Shown here: piece by piece, positions 1-12,060 of the stretch
Layout of the letters: every line of letters begins with the position of its first letter
Numbering within the stretch: position 1 is the first letter of the stretch
Source: Roridomyces roridus
Lineage: Eukaryota > Basidiomycota > Agaricomycetes > Agaricales > Mycenaceae
Length of the DNA stretch: 64,000 bases
Reading direction: 5' to 3'
NCBI GenBank assembly: GCA_029378245.1
Contig: JARKIF010000009.1
Coordinates: 1,922,001 to 1,986,000, forward strand
Notes under the pieces: model-generated
The model's database searches: none
Told to the model about the DNA's origin: nothing
Seen by the model: only the letters and a program-made list of their open reading frames with translations
Program-made: the position numbers and the translations under genes

Positions 1-1375
1 TGCTGGCAGATCAGGCCATTGCGGGTCTCGCACAAGCAGGGATATTTGGCACATATCTCGTCGTAGGTCTTCACCCTTGCACATATAACGGTCCGGACTC
101 AGCTTTACATCAGGATTACATGCCCTTCTTGAAGTATGCACCCTCCTGGTTCTCATTCAAAAGAAAGGCGCTCGCGTGGAGGAAACTTTCTCATGCGATG
201 CTCAATGTGCCTTTTGCTTCTGCTCAGCAGGAAATGGCGCAAGGCATTGCCTCGAAATGTTTAGTGTCTCAAGAATTAGAAGGTATCTCCGGCTTGGCCG
301 ATAAATCGACGGCCGAAAACATCATAAAAAATGTTGCGGGCACACTATATGTGGCCGGAGCGGACACCGTCGTAATCTACTCGATCCTATGTTCAACAAC
401 TCCACTGACTTCTCGATAGGTATCCACCCTAGCCGCATTCTTCCTCGCGATGAGCATTCACCCGGAAATCCAGCAGAGGGCTCAGGCCGAAATCGACCGA
501 GTCACCGGACACGGACAACGACTTCCTCTCTTCACGGATCGACCACAACTCGCGTTCATCGTAAGTTGCATCCCGCCCACGAACCTACAGCTCATATTCC
601 CAGGATTATGTCTGTTACGAGCTACTCAGATGGAACCCAGTAACGTTCGCTTTGCTTCATCTGTTCAACTCGCATAGTTTTGATTGATTGACGTAGGCCG
701 TTGGGCCTTGCTCACTACGTGACTGGTTCGCACTTTGATTGATTTCATACGCTTTCGCTCACTCTTTTCTGAAGAGGAGGACGAATATCGTGGATTCCGA
801 ATTCCCAAAGTGCGTGACCATATCACATCTATCTCTCGTTAAACCATCCTAGGGCACGACCGTGCTTCCGAACGTCTGGGCAATCCTCCACGAGCCAGAA
901 ACATACCCAGACCCCTTGGCTTTCAACCCAAACCGGTTCGCCCCGGAGAACCGCACAGAAGGCAAGAACCCACTCCCCGATCCTGCCTTTGGTTTTGGTC
1001 GAAGGTCAGTCCGGCATGATTGCCAAGTATCTCTTCTGACAGTTGTTAGGTTCTGTCCTGGGCGGATCCTAGCCTTTGATACCATCTGGTATTCACGATG
1101 ATACCGATGCTGCACACACTGATTTCAAACTCCCAGGATCGCGGTAGCATCCATTCTCGTAGTCTATGACATCTCGAAGTCGAGAGATGAGACCGGTGCT
1201 TTGAAGGAGCCCGCCGTCGAGTTTACGCCACATATGTTAAGGTGTGTTTGTGTCTTTGAATTGGACGATTCTCTTCTCATCGTGTCGTAGTCATCCTGTA
1301 CCTTTTGCCTGCGCTATCACCCCGCGTTCAGCAGCTGCGGCACAACTAGTGCAAGATATAGACATGGGCTTGTAA
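1..1375 (+). CDS. cytochrome P450 monooxygenase, 5' end cut by window edge
   Basis: The C-terminal two thirds of a microsomal P450 of the kind often annotated as O-methylsterigmatocystin oxidoreductase-like. After splicing about eight short introns I read the I-helix AGADTV, the K-helix ELLR (ExxR), NPVTPLGLAHYV, the FNPNRFAPE region and the haem loop FGFGRRFCPGR with its cysteine ligand. Example splices are the intron at about 371-418, joining ADTV to VSTLAAFFLAMSIHPE, and the one after GFGRR at about 1006-1050. The frame stays open throughout, so the gene looks functional. Its N-terminal anchor lies outside the window. The substrate cannot be told from sequence, and there is no neighbouring secondary-metabolite gene here. 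The stop codon lies one base from the stop of the convergent MED5 gene. Confidence 0.9.
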
Positions 1376-1376
1376 A

Positions 1377-4300
1377 TTATGTCATTTTAAATACAGGGAA
1401 ATTCGCTACAAAGGAGTGAGACCCTCCAAGTCTCTGCAGTATCAGCCTTGCCGCATTACTCTGCTTCTTGGCTCTGGATCTCAGCTCAGCAGCCACCCTC
1501 CTCGCCATCGCAAGACTTGGCTGACCAAGTATCGGCCGGCTCACTTCCGAAAACGCCAAATCCAAATGGAACGACGCCATCAGAACCGACGCGATGATGG
1601 ACCCCAAAACATCGATAGCAACCGGCTGCTCTCCAACCGGCTTCGCGTCAGTAGTCGATACAAGCCCAGGCAGAAGCACGTTCAAAAAGATTGCCAACAA
1701 GGGCGGGGAGGTGAGAGGCCGAGGGATGGTCAGTGCGAATGTCGCAATCCGCGTACAGACATCAGTATCTGCGAGACTCGCCGGATTGAGCAATTCGCTC
1801 CAGAGGATGGAAATGAACTTTTCGCATCCACAGACTTTGACAAGGCGCTCGACGTCTAGGGCGGGGGCTTTGGAGCTTCGGGCTTTGGATATCGCGTCGC
1901 GGATCGTTTGCCGAGGTTGAGTTGGTCCAAGGAAGGGAGAGTCAAGGGATGCTTGTGATGTTGCTGCACTCTGGTTGAGTCTCGTTATATGAGCCAAGAT
2001 GACACATACCGCCATTGGGAATCCCCATGGCATCTGCTACGATACGATGCATCGTAAGAGCATCGAAACCGATGGACGGAGCCATGCCCTGCACCCTCTT
2101 GTCTGCAAGCAATAATATAATCTTCGGCCCGCACAGCCGGTGGACCGGGATCGGACACTGCGACGACAGCAACAGTGTTTGTAGGACGCTGAAATGTCTC
2201 GGAGCAGAGTATCTGATTGAGGCCTCAGAAATTTGAAGCAAGGAGAGAAAGAAATGAACCCACCCCTGGAGCTGGATTTCCCTACTCAGTGCAAGGACCA
2301 CCCCGACCAATGTCCATCTGAGCAGCGGTCCCGTAAAATAAGCAATCCCATTGTTCAGAACGTCCTCATCGATACCAGTGTCCTTGATCGCGTGCGAGAA
2401 CAACGAGGCAGATATGCGCAACAAGGTTCTTGGCGGGGTTGACCTGAGTACAATGAGGGAAGAGACCGAACAAAATAAGGATCAAGAGCAACCAACCTCA
2501 GAATCGTATCCTCAATCCCCTCACTCCCACTATCGAATAAAACCTTGTACCACATGTTAAAAGCGATCCTATCCTGCGGCAAAAGCTGGTTCAGCCGATG
2601 GACAGTCGCAGTGGTGCGCAAAAAGCTGGACGATAATGAGCGGCCTCCAAACGTGAACATGTCAGTCTCGAGCTACGGATTATGAGCACCGGAGGCTGGC
2701 ATAGATTTTGAACCTACGTGGAACCGCGTCAGAGTCGATTGCACAAAAAGCACCACATCCCCGAGATGACCGACAGCAGTCTGCGGGTCGCCAATGATCT
2801 CAAAGTCGCAGTCTTGCAAGAAAACAAGCGCCTCGAATATAAGCTCCGCCACCCTTGAATGCATTGCAATCATATCCAGGGCGGCGTCGCACAGATAAAA
2901 GATGCGGCACATGTGGCTGAGGGACTCGGTGTCGAGGGTGGCTGCTGATGTTTTGAAGAGCTGCTCGAATTACGTGAGAATACTTTGGGGTATAGAGGGA
3001 GAGCGTACGCGGATTGCAACGTCAACAAAAGTCTTGTGCGCACTGGCATCATTCCATATCTTTTGTACCCAAACCCGGACGTTGTCGAACTCTAACTCGG
3101 ACGACAGCTTTGAGGACAAGTAAGTCTCTAAATCAAACCCGGCATCCTGAGCTTCATTGTGCAGGTACATCGTCGTATCATTCGAAAACGCAGGGTCTAC
3201 CGCCAACACGAAATTCTGATCCAGCAATCCAGAAAGGAAGAGCTGACGCAGAAAGTCGCGAGCCAGGGTTCGAGACAGGGCCATGTCCTCTGGATAGATC
3301 GCTTGCGCTCTGGCGGATTGATTGAGCAACCGGTCACATCGTTCGAGCAGCTCCGAGCGTCGCAATAACGAGCTCACGGCTACTTGCAGTGCGGCTCGCT
3401 GCATCAAAGTAAGAATCACACAAAGGAGATGAAGGGATGCACATGCCCAATTTTCCGGAGTTGCATTGTCAAAGCTCAGGATCTTCTCAAAGGAATGCAA
3501 GATGAAAGGCAACTAGAGGGATATTGGATTTAGCGGAAACTCTGTGGAGAATACGACTGACGCGTCCGACAACAAATGCACGCCATATGAGCGGAGACAC
3601 AGCCGCGCTTTCAGATAAACATGCAAAGGCGGACAGGAGCAGCTGAGTATAGAATACCGGCGGAGCCCACGAAGTCCATCTGAACATGCTCACGAGCAGT
3701 GCGCTGGGATGGTTCCCGCTGCCCGCTCCGAATTCGTCCGCTCTGTGAGCCACCTGGAAGACTGATGAGCTAAACGAATCAATGAGAAAAGAAGGGAATA
3801 CCAGATAACTCAGAGTGAGGCTGAAACTGATGATATCGGTATTAGAATTGGGGCCCAGCATGTCGCTTTTCCCGAGAGCAAGCTGGAAACTGTGCACCAA
3901 ATGAGCTTCCGGCGCAACCTTGGCGTCGTCGCCCATAAGGAAGCTCAAAGGTAACGCAAAAGATTCCAAAGCTTGACGGACATCTTGAGAGATCGAATTG
4001 TGGTTAATCATGGACGTCAAATCGCTTAAAAGAACTGTGGCCTGGGAAGTAGGCACCTGTGGACGTTAGACCGTCTCTGAACAATGATCGCCTGGGAAGA
4101 AGGTACCTGTGCCATATCCGCAGCAGAGAATAGGAGAATGACTAGCTCCGAAACAGATGTACCCAGCTGATGGAAATGGCTAATGGGGAGGTCATATGCA
4201 ACACGCAGAAGCGCCAGTGCATCTTGTAATGTGTTTGAGACAGCCATAGGGCCGTCTGAGAGAAGTGCTGCCTCGGGCAACAGTCCGGAGGAGTAATGAG

Positions 4301-4719
4301 CGTCCAAAGCCACTCTACAGAGCATATCAAGCGTGGCCGGTGCATGCAGCTCTGTAGACCGGGCGGCCTGGAGAAAAGTCGACACAAAGACAGGAATTGA
4401 CACTAGCCCAGACTGAATCGCGATTTTGACGTATTCCTGGAGGTCTGGGTCTCCTGGGAAAGAACGGTAGAGTACAAGGACAGAATCTTGGCGGGATGAT
4501 TTAGCATTGTAATTGATTAGTGCAAGCCCACTGACTGCTCAGCGCGCGTTCTGTTGCATGTGGGCTGTCAAATGGATTTTGCTTGGCAAGAAACATTTTG
4601 CAGAGGGACATCCACTATCCGAGATTCAGAATAGAGCAGGCGACCGCCGTGTAAAGGACCTTGGGCGCACTGAGGCCACCTTGGAAGCTATTTCGTGTGA
4701 GGTCATCCACCAGTGACAT
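1377..4719 (-). CDS. MED5: Mediator complex subunit 5 (Med5/Nut1 family)
   Basis: A long, mostly helical nuclear protein of roughly 950 residues split by many short introns. The start is ATG at 4719, reading MSLVDDLTRNSFQGG. A phase-2 intron then joins NLGY to the exon containing LVLYRSFPGDPDLQEYVK. Diagnostic stretches include IPVFVSTFLQAARS followed by TLDMLCRVALDAHYSSG. The C-terminus is SFVANFPVF. These resemble fungal Med5, a tail-module subunit that contacts gene-specific activators of RNA polymerase II. The family call rests on remembered similarity of the N- and C-terminal stretches, since Med5 has no catalytic motif. Exon joins in the middle were not all traced. Its stop codon sits one base from the P450 stop. 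Confidence 0.72.
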
Positions 4720-4910
4720 TCTCTGGACGATTGAGGAATGTAAAGTCGGAAAACAGCAGTCTAGCAGGTGAAGGCAGTCGTTTACACGCAGGTAAAGGCG
4801 GCGAGAGAGACGCCATGATCACGTGGTGCTAACCCAGATTTGGCAATTGATGGCGACGCGTCTCGAACGAAAAATCTCCCGTATTGCAATGTAAAATAGA
4901 TTAATGTATC

Positions 4911-7526
4911 CTAGACTTTGGCTATTAACCTCCTCGTCTCCTGCGGTGTAAAGTGCAGGATGATGGACAAAACCTTGACCAGGTTTGGCTGAGGGAATAT
5001 CAATACACATTCTTGACATATAAGCAAAACACTCACCCTCATCTCCTTATGTTCCAAGAACTGCAGAATCACGTTCCGTAGATACTCCAAGTTGACTTCC
5101 TCCTCGTTCTTCGGCGAGGTCGGTGCAGGTGACGCAACTCGCGAGTCGGACGACGCTGACGATACTGATCGAGCCTCCGGGGCAACAGGCTCCTTCCAGT
5201 ACCCCACTCCAGGATTTCGTTGACGTTCCAACAAGGCCGCAGATGACTGGACCTTTCGCAATTCCTCCCGGAGAGTCTTGTTGCTCGTCCTCAATTGCGC
5301 CTCTCGAGACTTGGCCTCCTCCACCATTTGTTCCAAAGCATGGATCTTGGCAGCCGTCTCGGTTTCCTGAACCTTTGTGGAAGACTGATCGAGGGCTCAG
5401 AACTAACAAACTTCGAAAGAGTAGATAATACCTCAGCGTCCTGCAGCATCGCGGATTGAGCTTTGAGGTCAGCAACCTCAACTTGCCTCAGTCTCGCCTC
5501 ATCTTCCAACACCTTGATCTGTTCCTTCAGCTTGTCCACCAACCCCTCATCCATTTCTCGGGTTTTCGTCACCGATCCGACGAGCTGCTGCAGCTCGTCA
5601 TTCTCGCGCACCTTTTCGCGCAACTTGCGACTCCACTGCGCCTCACTATCACTCCTCTCCTTCTCCATAACACTGATCTGCTTTCGAAGGTCCCCGAGTT
5701 TGACCTCGGCTTTTGCCTCTGCCGCTGAAAGCAAACGAGCTACATCCTCCGCCGAACTGCCGCTCTCTCGAGATCGATTGTCTTGCTCCCGGCGAGCTTC
5801 GGTGATGTCCTCGTTCAGCAGTGCAAAACGCTCCTCTGATTCACGCAGCTGGTACTTGCAACTCCGTATTCTGGCTCTGCAGTGAATCCAAGTGGGACTG
5901 CACCGACTCCAGCTCCGCCTGTCGCATTTGCAGCTGATCAAAGAAGGCGTTCTTGTCATTTGTGAGGCTCGTAAGCGTCGACTCCAAGGAAGAGATCCGC
6001 GAGTTGAACGTCGCGACTTCTTTCGAATGAGTGCTCTGAAAAGTTGGTCAGATGATTTTGTCTCGACTCTGATCCGACTACCTTTGCGGTGAGTGTTTCG
6101 AGCTCAAACTGCCCGCGAAGTGCAGCAGCTTCTTTGTCGCTATTTGTCTCGGAAGGCGTGAGATTCCCTATCGAACTGCGCCTTCAGAGCAGCAACAACC
6201 TTTTCGCGCTCGGTGTTAACAGTCTCGATTTCGGCACGCAGTCGTGCCTTTTCCAGCTGGTCGCTATCTCTCTCGGCCTTCTCCTTGTCTTTGGCGGCTC
6301 CCGCGTCCCGTTGTAAATCGTCCCGTTCCTTCTCCGCCTTGACCAACTTCTGCCTGACGGTTTTTAACAGGCTGATCGCTTTGACGCGCTTCTCCTCCTC
6401 TTCTTTGGCAACCTGTTTGGAGCGCTCGACTTCTCCCTTGAGACGGTCGATTTCTGCCTTGGAACTTTGAGAAGCGGCGAGCAGGGTCTCCGACTCTCCC
6501 AACTGCTTCTTGAGTTTCTCAATTTGAGCCGACTGTGAACTCGATTCGAGGCGGTGGGTGTCACGAAGTTCTCCAATACGGTCTTCCTGAGCTAACGACG
6601 CATTCAAAATGGGTCCCAGTATGGATTATGCAACTCACTGCCCAAGTTTTCCGTTCAGACGCGCAATCTCTTCGAGAGACATCTATATGCCTCATTCATC
6701 CAAGGGAACAGCTTTCAAATGAATAGGCGCACCTCCGACTTGAGAAGTACGTTCTGCACAAAATCCCGCAGGGACTGAGAGTCGCTGATCGTTTCCAGCG
6801 GCGTGAGCTCACGGAGGACTGCATCTGCCGAGGCCTTTTCTGCTTGGAGTCTCTTGAACGACGTAGACACATCTGAAAGCGCGTTAATTGTGTATTCCTA
6901 AAATATTGTATGCGTGGCGCACCAGAAAAACGCTTCTCGACCAGCTTTAGGCGTTCCTGCAATGCATCCACGTCGGTTGGAGGGGGCTTTTCGTGCTTGG
7001 TCGTCTCAATTTGAGCTTCAGCCTCCAGTACGGAAACTTGATCGGTAAACTGAGGCGACTGCGGTTTCGGTGACGCCGGCAGCAGTGGTGCAGGCGAAAG
7101 AAGAGGAGAGGGAGGCGGCGACTCTGGGAGCGGTATAGTCAAAGGGTCTGGTGGAGCCGCGACAGGCTTCTCTGCCTCCACCGGTGGAGTCGCAGGGGTT
7201 GGCGAAACCCGAGTCGAAATAGCAGGTGTGCTGTCGTTCGAGGTATCACCAATGGTGAACGTTGCACGCAGTCGATCCTCTAGTGTCGACTTGTGGGCCC
7301 TCGCGGGAGGTGGGCTCTTCGTGCCTGCACCAGGACTAGCAGGGCGCTGGGACAGAGATTTCCGAAGGTTGGACAGGGCGGACTCTGCCAAGTGGCCCGT
7401 TGACGCGTGGCCGTCGATTGAGCGAGAACGCGCGGGAGACCCAGGACGCGCATCCGGCGTAGTAGAGTCCGAGGACGACTGGCGGGCGTGAGGTGCCGCC
7501 AGGCCCTGGACGAATGAGGAGAACAT
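4911..7526 (-). CDS. GRIP-domain golgin (coiled-coil Golgi protein)
   Basis: A Golgi tethering protein. The N-terminal 200 residues are Ser/Pro-rich and start MFSSFVQGLAAPHARQ. Long heptad coiled coils with many Glu, Lys and Arg follow, along with the block DVSTSFKRLQAEK. The C-terminus is a GRIP domain, NLEYLRNVILQFLEHKEMR then PNLVKVLSIILHFTPQETRR. GRIP domains bind Arl1-GTP on trans-Golgi membranes; the key Tyr is present. The last intron (4989-5036) is exactly 48 nt with no in-frame stop. An extra base at about 6140 breaks an otherwise clear frame: RESHAFRDK should continue into YDKEAAALRGQFELE. The exon join near 6640 also does not close in frame with GT-AG in my reading. I treat these as probable sequence errors rather than decay. 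Confidence 0.85.
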
Positions 7527-7576
7527 GAGAGTTGACGTGAATTATTTGCGCTAAACTACTGATACACGGGACTATC

Positions 7577-8613
7577 TCAAGATTCACTGGCCTCTGGAGC
7601 CACTTCGACCTCCTTCCCTTTACCATTGGGAACCGGGGTGCTTTCTGCAGCAACTGGCGGAGCACTCGCAAGTTGCCATGAGGGGATGGACGGTCGGCCG
7701 ATAGCTGGAAGCGGTGTCGACGGCAAGCTGCTGCTGCTGGGTAATGTCGGTGCCCGGCTGAGAAGCAACGTCTTGAGCGACTTGAGCTCGTGTTGGAGCT
7801 CGGCCATCGACTGCGTCTGACTCTCCTTGTTCCGCTCAATCATCTGGCACAAGTTCAGTAAACCAATGTCTCGATGAAGTGCAACATACCTTTGGCAGCA
7901 TTTCTCGGATAGAATTTATTTCATCCCGAATTTCACGCATCTCATCCCGCGTTTTGGCCTCTCCGTCGTGCACTTCGCGCACCATGGCTTCGACATGCAG
8001 CGTCGTCTGGTCAATCTGCTCCTTTTGTGCATCCACTGCTGCACGAACAGCTGCGGATTCAGCCTGTATTTCTTTCAACAAGGCTTCGGCGGCGTCAAAC
8101 TGGGCGGTCAAAGCATTCCGATCCTCTTCGTACGCGGTCGAGGTCGGCGGTTGCAGATGCGGTAACAGATATTTCTACAGTATCGTTAGTGAAGGAATAG
8201 GACAGAACAGGCGATGGCACTTTGAAGAGGGCGACCGCGCCGTACGTGACAGCGCCAGAGACTACAGCAGTAATCTGGGCGGAGTTAACATGTGTTTGCA
8301 CACCGGGAGAGTGCGTACAAAGTAGTCTCTCCAGTCCCATCTATATGGCGGCGGGGGCAGCAGAGCGTAAGGTGCTGGTCCATATGCCGTTGCATTCGAC
8401 GGGCCTTGTGAAGCCTGGCGGATGGCAAGGTCAATCTCGGCCGGTGTTAGACCCTTTGCTTCTAGAAATTGAATGCGCTGGGCAAGAGGAGAAGCCTGAC
8501 TCTAGTGGCTTTGAGCAAGGAGGTGCGTGGTCAGTAAAAAGATGAGCTACCGAGGGATCGTTGAGGAAGGCGACTGCGTTGCGGATGAGTTCATTCCGGT
8601 CGCCTGAAGACAT
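7577..8613 (-). CDS. PEX14: peroxisomal membrane protein Pex14
   Basis: Docking-complex component of peroxisomal matrix import, which receives cargo-loaded Pex5. The conserved N-terminal Pex5-binding domain is visible: DRNELIRNAVAFLNDPS, then after an intron LAQRIQFLEAKGLTPAEID. Next come a Pro-rich linker, the WDWRDYF motif and a hydrophobic segment ITAVVSGAVTYGAVALFKYL at about residues 90-115. A long coiled coil follows, then an acidic, Ser/Pro-rich tail ending EVAPEASES. I chose the ATG at 8613 (MSSGDRNEL); an in-frame ATG at 8634 would add seven residues. The gene is head-to-head with mitochondrial EF-Tu, with only 48 bp between start codons. Confidence 0.93.
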
Positions 8614-8661
8614 GATGGTCGGGATCAAAACCAAAATATTTCCTTCTTGCTACTGGACTGC

Positions 8662-10564
8662 ATGGCTCTCTGCAGAGCAGCAGTGGGCTCGCTAGCCCGA
8701 GGTACACTTCTTGCTGCATTCACCATTCGTTTCTCATCCCTCTTCAGTCTCTTTCACTCCCGCATGCCGCCGGACATGGCTGGCCCCGGTCAACTTGGGT
8801 TGGTCCTACGCGTTGCTCCCTCTGCTACTCATTTACGAGCCCTCCCCAGTGTCTAGGAGAGGTTATGCCGAGGTTTACTCTCGTTCCAAGCCCCACATGA
8901 ACATTGGAACCATTGGTGTGTTCTATATGAAATTTTTTCCCGCACGAGACGGCCCATACAACGAGCAGGCCACGTCGACCACGGCAAGACCACCCTCACT
9001 GCCGCCATCACCAAAATCCTTTCCACCCGTGGAGGCGCTCAGTTCACCGATTACGCTCAAATCGACAGGGCCCCGGAGGAGAAGGCTCGTGGTATCACCA
9101 TCAACTCGTCTCACGTCGAGTACGAGACTGCAACGCGCCATTACGGTCACATTGACTGCCCCGGACACGCTGACTGTTAGTACTCGTCTGCTTTCCGCTG
9201 CCCCTCATTCACCTTCCCTATTAGACATCAAAAACATGATTACTGGTGCGGCTCAGATGGACGGTGCTATTATCGTGGTTTCTGCGACGGACGGTCAAAT
9301 GCCCCAGACGCGTGAACATTTGCTGTTGGCCCGTCAAGTCGGAATCAAGAGACTGGTCGTTTTCATCAACAAGGTTGACCAGATTTCGGACCCCGAAATG
9401 CTCGAGCTTGTCGATATGGAAATTCGCGATCTGTTGACGACCTACAACTTTGACGGTGAAAACACCCCTATCGTCATGGGATCCGCTCTTGCGGCTTTGG
9501 ACGGTCGGGACGACGATATTGGTGCTAGCAAGATTTCGGATTTGATCGACGCTTGCGACAGCTGGTTGGAACTTCCTGCTCGTGAGTTCTTGTTCTTCAT
9601 TGTGGGATTTCCTCTCAAAAGACACTTTTAGGTGACCTGGAGAAGCCCTTCTGCTTGCCAGTTGAAGGTAAATGGCAATCCTCACCTACCGTTCAGTTCT
9701 AACTTGACGCAGATGTCTTCTCCATCTCTGGACGTGGTACCGTCGCGACTGGCCGAGTGCGTTCAAGTTTTCCTATAATTCGTCCTCTCACATCTCGTTA
9801 AGGTTGAGCGCGGTATCGCAACCAAGGGTACTGAAGTTGAAATTATTGGCCATGGCGACAAGATCAAGACGACCCTCACCGGTATCGGTCAGTAGTGCAA
9901 TTCATTGACTTGGGATACGTTCTCAACTTGAATTGCAGAGATGTTCCACAAGGAGCTTGAACGGGTATGGAACTATCTGCAGAACGTTGGAAACAATGAC
10001 CCATACTTCTGCAGGCCGAAGCTGGCGACAACCTCGGTGTTCTCCTCCGTGGCCTCAAGCGCGAGCAGCTGTCGCGTGGCCACCTTATCATTGCTCCTGG
10101 CTCCATGAAATCGGTCAAAAAGTTCCAGGCTCAAGTCTATGTACGTAGTTATACTTTGGCTGGCCTGCACATTTTGACGTTCTTTGTAGATCCTCACTAA
10201 GGATGAAGGTCTGCATCATCTGTGTGCAATACCTTCTCGACACTGATTTTATTCAGGTGGTCGGTACACGCCATTCATGGCCAACTATCGCCCGCAACTT
10301 TTCATGCGGACTGCGGACGTGACGACCGCGTTGTCTTTCCCTCCTGGCACGCCGAATCCCGAGGAGAAGATGGTCATGCCCGGAGACAACGTCGAGTTGA
10401 TCTGTGAGCTCACCAGCGATCTCGGATGTGAGACCGGCACACGGTTCACGCTGAGAGAGGGTGGCCGGACGAGTGAGTACTGTTTGGGCTCTCGAATACT
10501 TTCCACTGACATTCATGCAGTCGGCACTGGTATTGTCACCAAAATCCTGGAGACGGTTGCTTAA
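8662..10564 (+). CDS. TUF1: mitochondrial translation elongation factor Tu
   Basis: GTPase that delivers aminoacyl-tRNA to the mitochondrial ribosome. The start ATG at 8662 gives [17 protein letters not shown], an Arg-rich presequence assembled from three small exons joined in phase 1 (introns at about 8701-8746 and 8798-8848). It leads into [21 protein letters not shown]. The P-loop GHVDHGKT, the DCPGH (G3) motif, split by an intron just after GHAD, and NKVD (G4) are all present. Domains 2 and 3 are complete, ending [20 protein letters not shown]. About nine introns; no frame breaks seen. It shares a 48-bp head-to-head promoter region with PEX14. Confidence 0.96.
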
Positions 10565-10741
10565 ACCGACCTAGCTTAAATAAATGTAGTATATGCACCC
10601 CCCAACTCCTCATCTAAAGGCGTCGCAGTGGGGTAGAATAATGTTAGATGCACCGCCAATTTTTTTTTCCGCATCATCTACTTAAGAGGCACGGAGTCCC
10701 GTTACGGCATCTTTGATCCCCGCCCTCCTTTATCGCCCAAA

Positions 10742-11457
10742 ATGCAGTCGATTCTACGCGGCGCGCGCCCCGCCTCTGTTCTTCGCGCCCAAATCGCCCG
10801 GCCACGCGTGCCCCGTGCTGTTCTGCTCTCCCGCACCCTCGTCAGTGCGTGGGTTCACTGTGCTCCTGCGAACCCTCTCGCTTAAACAACATCTTCCTCA
10901 GCGAAGCGGTACACTGTCGAGCACGAGGCCGTAGAATACGACGATGCGACTGGACTCGGGATGGTTTGCATTACTGACCATGCTCAATCGTCCCTTGGGG
11001 ACGTGGTCTTTGTCGAGCTCCCTGCCGTCGGAACAACAGTTGAAAAAGGTGGTAAGTACATTCGACTCATTTATCGGCCCAGGCCAAATTATCTTTCAAG
11101 ACCAAATTGGGGCTGTCGAGAGTGTGAAGGCGGCGTCGGACATTGTGAGTCGTCTCACAAACTCATGGGAGCGCAAATCAACTCGTTCAGTACGCGCCTG
11201 TCTCTGGAACGATCGAGGCGGTCAATGAAGAACTGTCTGGGCAGCCCGGACTTCTCAACAAGTCCCCAGAAGAAAAGGGCATGTATCCTGTTGCGCCATC
11301 TTGGCCTTGCTCAACGTTTCCTAGGTTGGTTGTGCAAAATTAAAATGTCCAAGCCGGAGGAGGTTTGTCGTCTTGATTCCACATGTCTCAGCTCACACCG
11401 CGTCTTCAGATGGAGGAGCTCATGACCGAAGAGGCGTACCAGGACAGCTGGGCATGA
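10742..11457 (+). CDS. GCV3: glycine cleavage system H protein, mitochondrial
   Basis: Lipoylated carrier of the glycine decarboxylase complex. It shuttles the methylamine intermediate from the P protein to the T protein. The start ATG at 10742 gives an Arg-rich presequence (MQSILRGARPASVLRAQ). The first intron uses the donor GTGCGT, leading into KRYTVEHEAVEYDD. The lipoyl site is the Lys in ESVKAASDI. The C-terminus reads WLCKIKMSKPEEMEELMTEE and ends AYQDSWA, as in the family. The intron at 11279-11324 appears to have a non-canonical GC donor (GCATGT) with a normal AG acceptor; this is the only join that keeps EEKGWLCKI in frame. It is convergent with the complex I subunit, 42 bp apart. Confidence 0.94.
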
Positions 11458-11499
11458 GGATAGAGACCGTCTTTAGAGATTTTATACACAAAGTTATCT

Positions 11500-11946
11500 T
11501 CATCGACTTGAAGCTGCGATGGCTGTCGCTGACGGTTCGTACTTGTAAACCTCGCCGCGCGCTTCCATCCTTTGCTTCGCCTCCTTCAGCGCCCAAGTTT
11601 GGATGCTGCGAATTAGATGAGATGCTAGTTATGAGCAGAAGTATGACAACACACCTGGTATCCGGTTTGAAATAAAGTAATACGGCGCCAACAGCCATCG
11701 AGCCATACATCCCATAGTACCAGAGAGACTCCCAAGGTTGCCTTATTCTGCGTTGCCCGGGCGGAGGAGGCTGGGTAATATCGGAGTGAGGGGGGAGCGA
11801 AGTGATTCGGTGAAACAACCGACCTTTTCGCCGAAAAGCAGGCCAGTGGGCTCGTTGTAATGAGGCGCGTCGTGCGATGCCGAGCGAATGGCACCGAGAC
11901 GAGTCAGCCGACCGGCGGGGAGAGCGGCGCGTAGTGGTGGAAGCAT
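11500..11946 (-). CDS. NADH:ubiquinone oxidoreductase ESSS subunit (NDUFB11-like)
   Basis: Small single-pass accessory subunit of the complex I membrane arm. The start ATG at 11946 reads MLPPLRAALPAGRLTRLG, a plausible mitochondrial presequence. Next come HDAPHYNEPTGLLFGEK, an intron, a Pro/Gly-rich linker and the signature WESLWYYGMYGSMAVGAVLL, containing the transmembrane helix. A second intron follows, then SIQTWALKEAKQRMEARG, and the protein ends IAASSR. About 110 residues, normal for fungal ESSS. The HYNEPTG and TWAL.EA.QRMEARGE blocks make the call. Confidence 0.88.
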
Positions 11947-12060
11947 CTAAGATTGTTTGCCTCAATCTTCTCAACCAAACATTGATAGAACGGCTTCTCT
12001 CAGATTCACGCAACGTTACTAGAATCGAGCCTAGGATGTACTCATTATTTTACTATAGGC

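Noticed and set aside
1..1375. P450 as part of a secondary-metabolite cluster
   Set aside because: Neighbours are Mediator, golgin and peroxin genes; no synthase, transporter or pathway regulator nearby.
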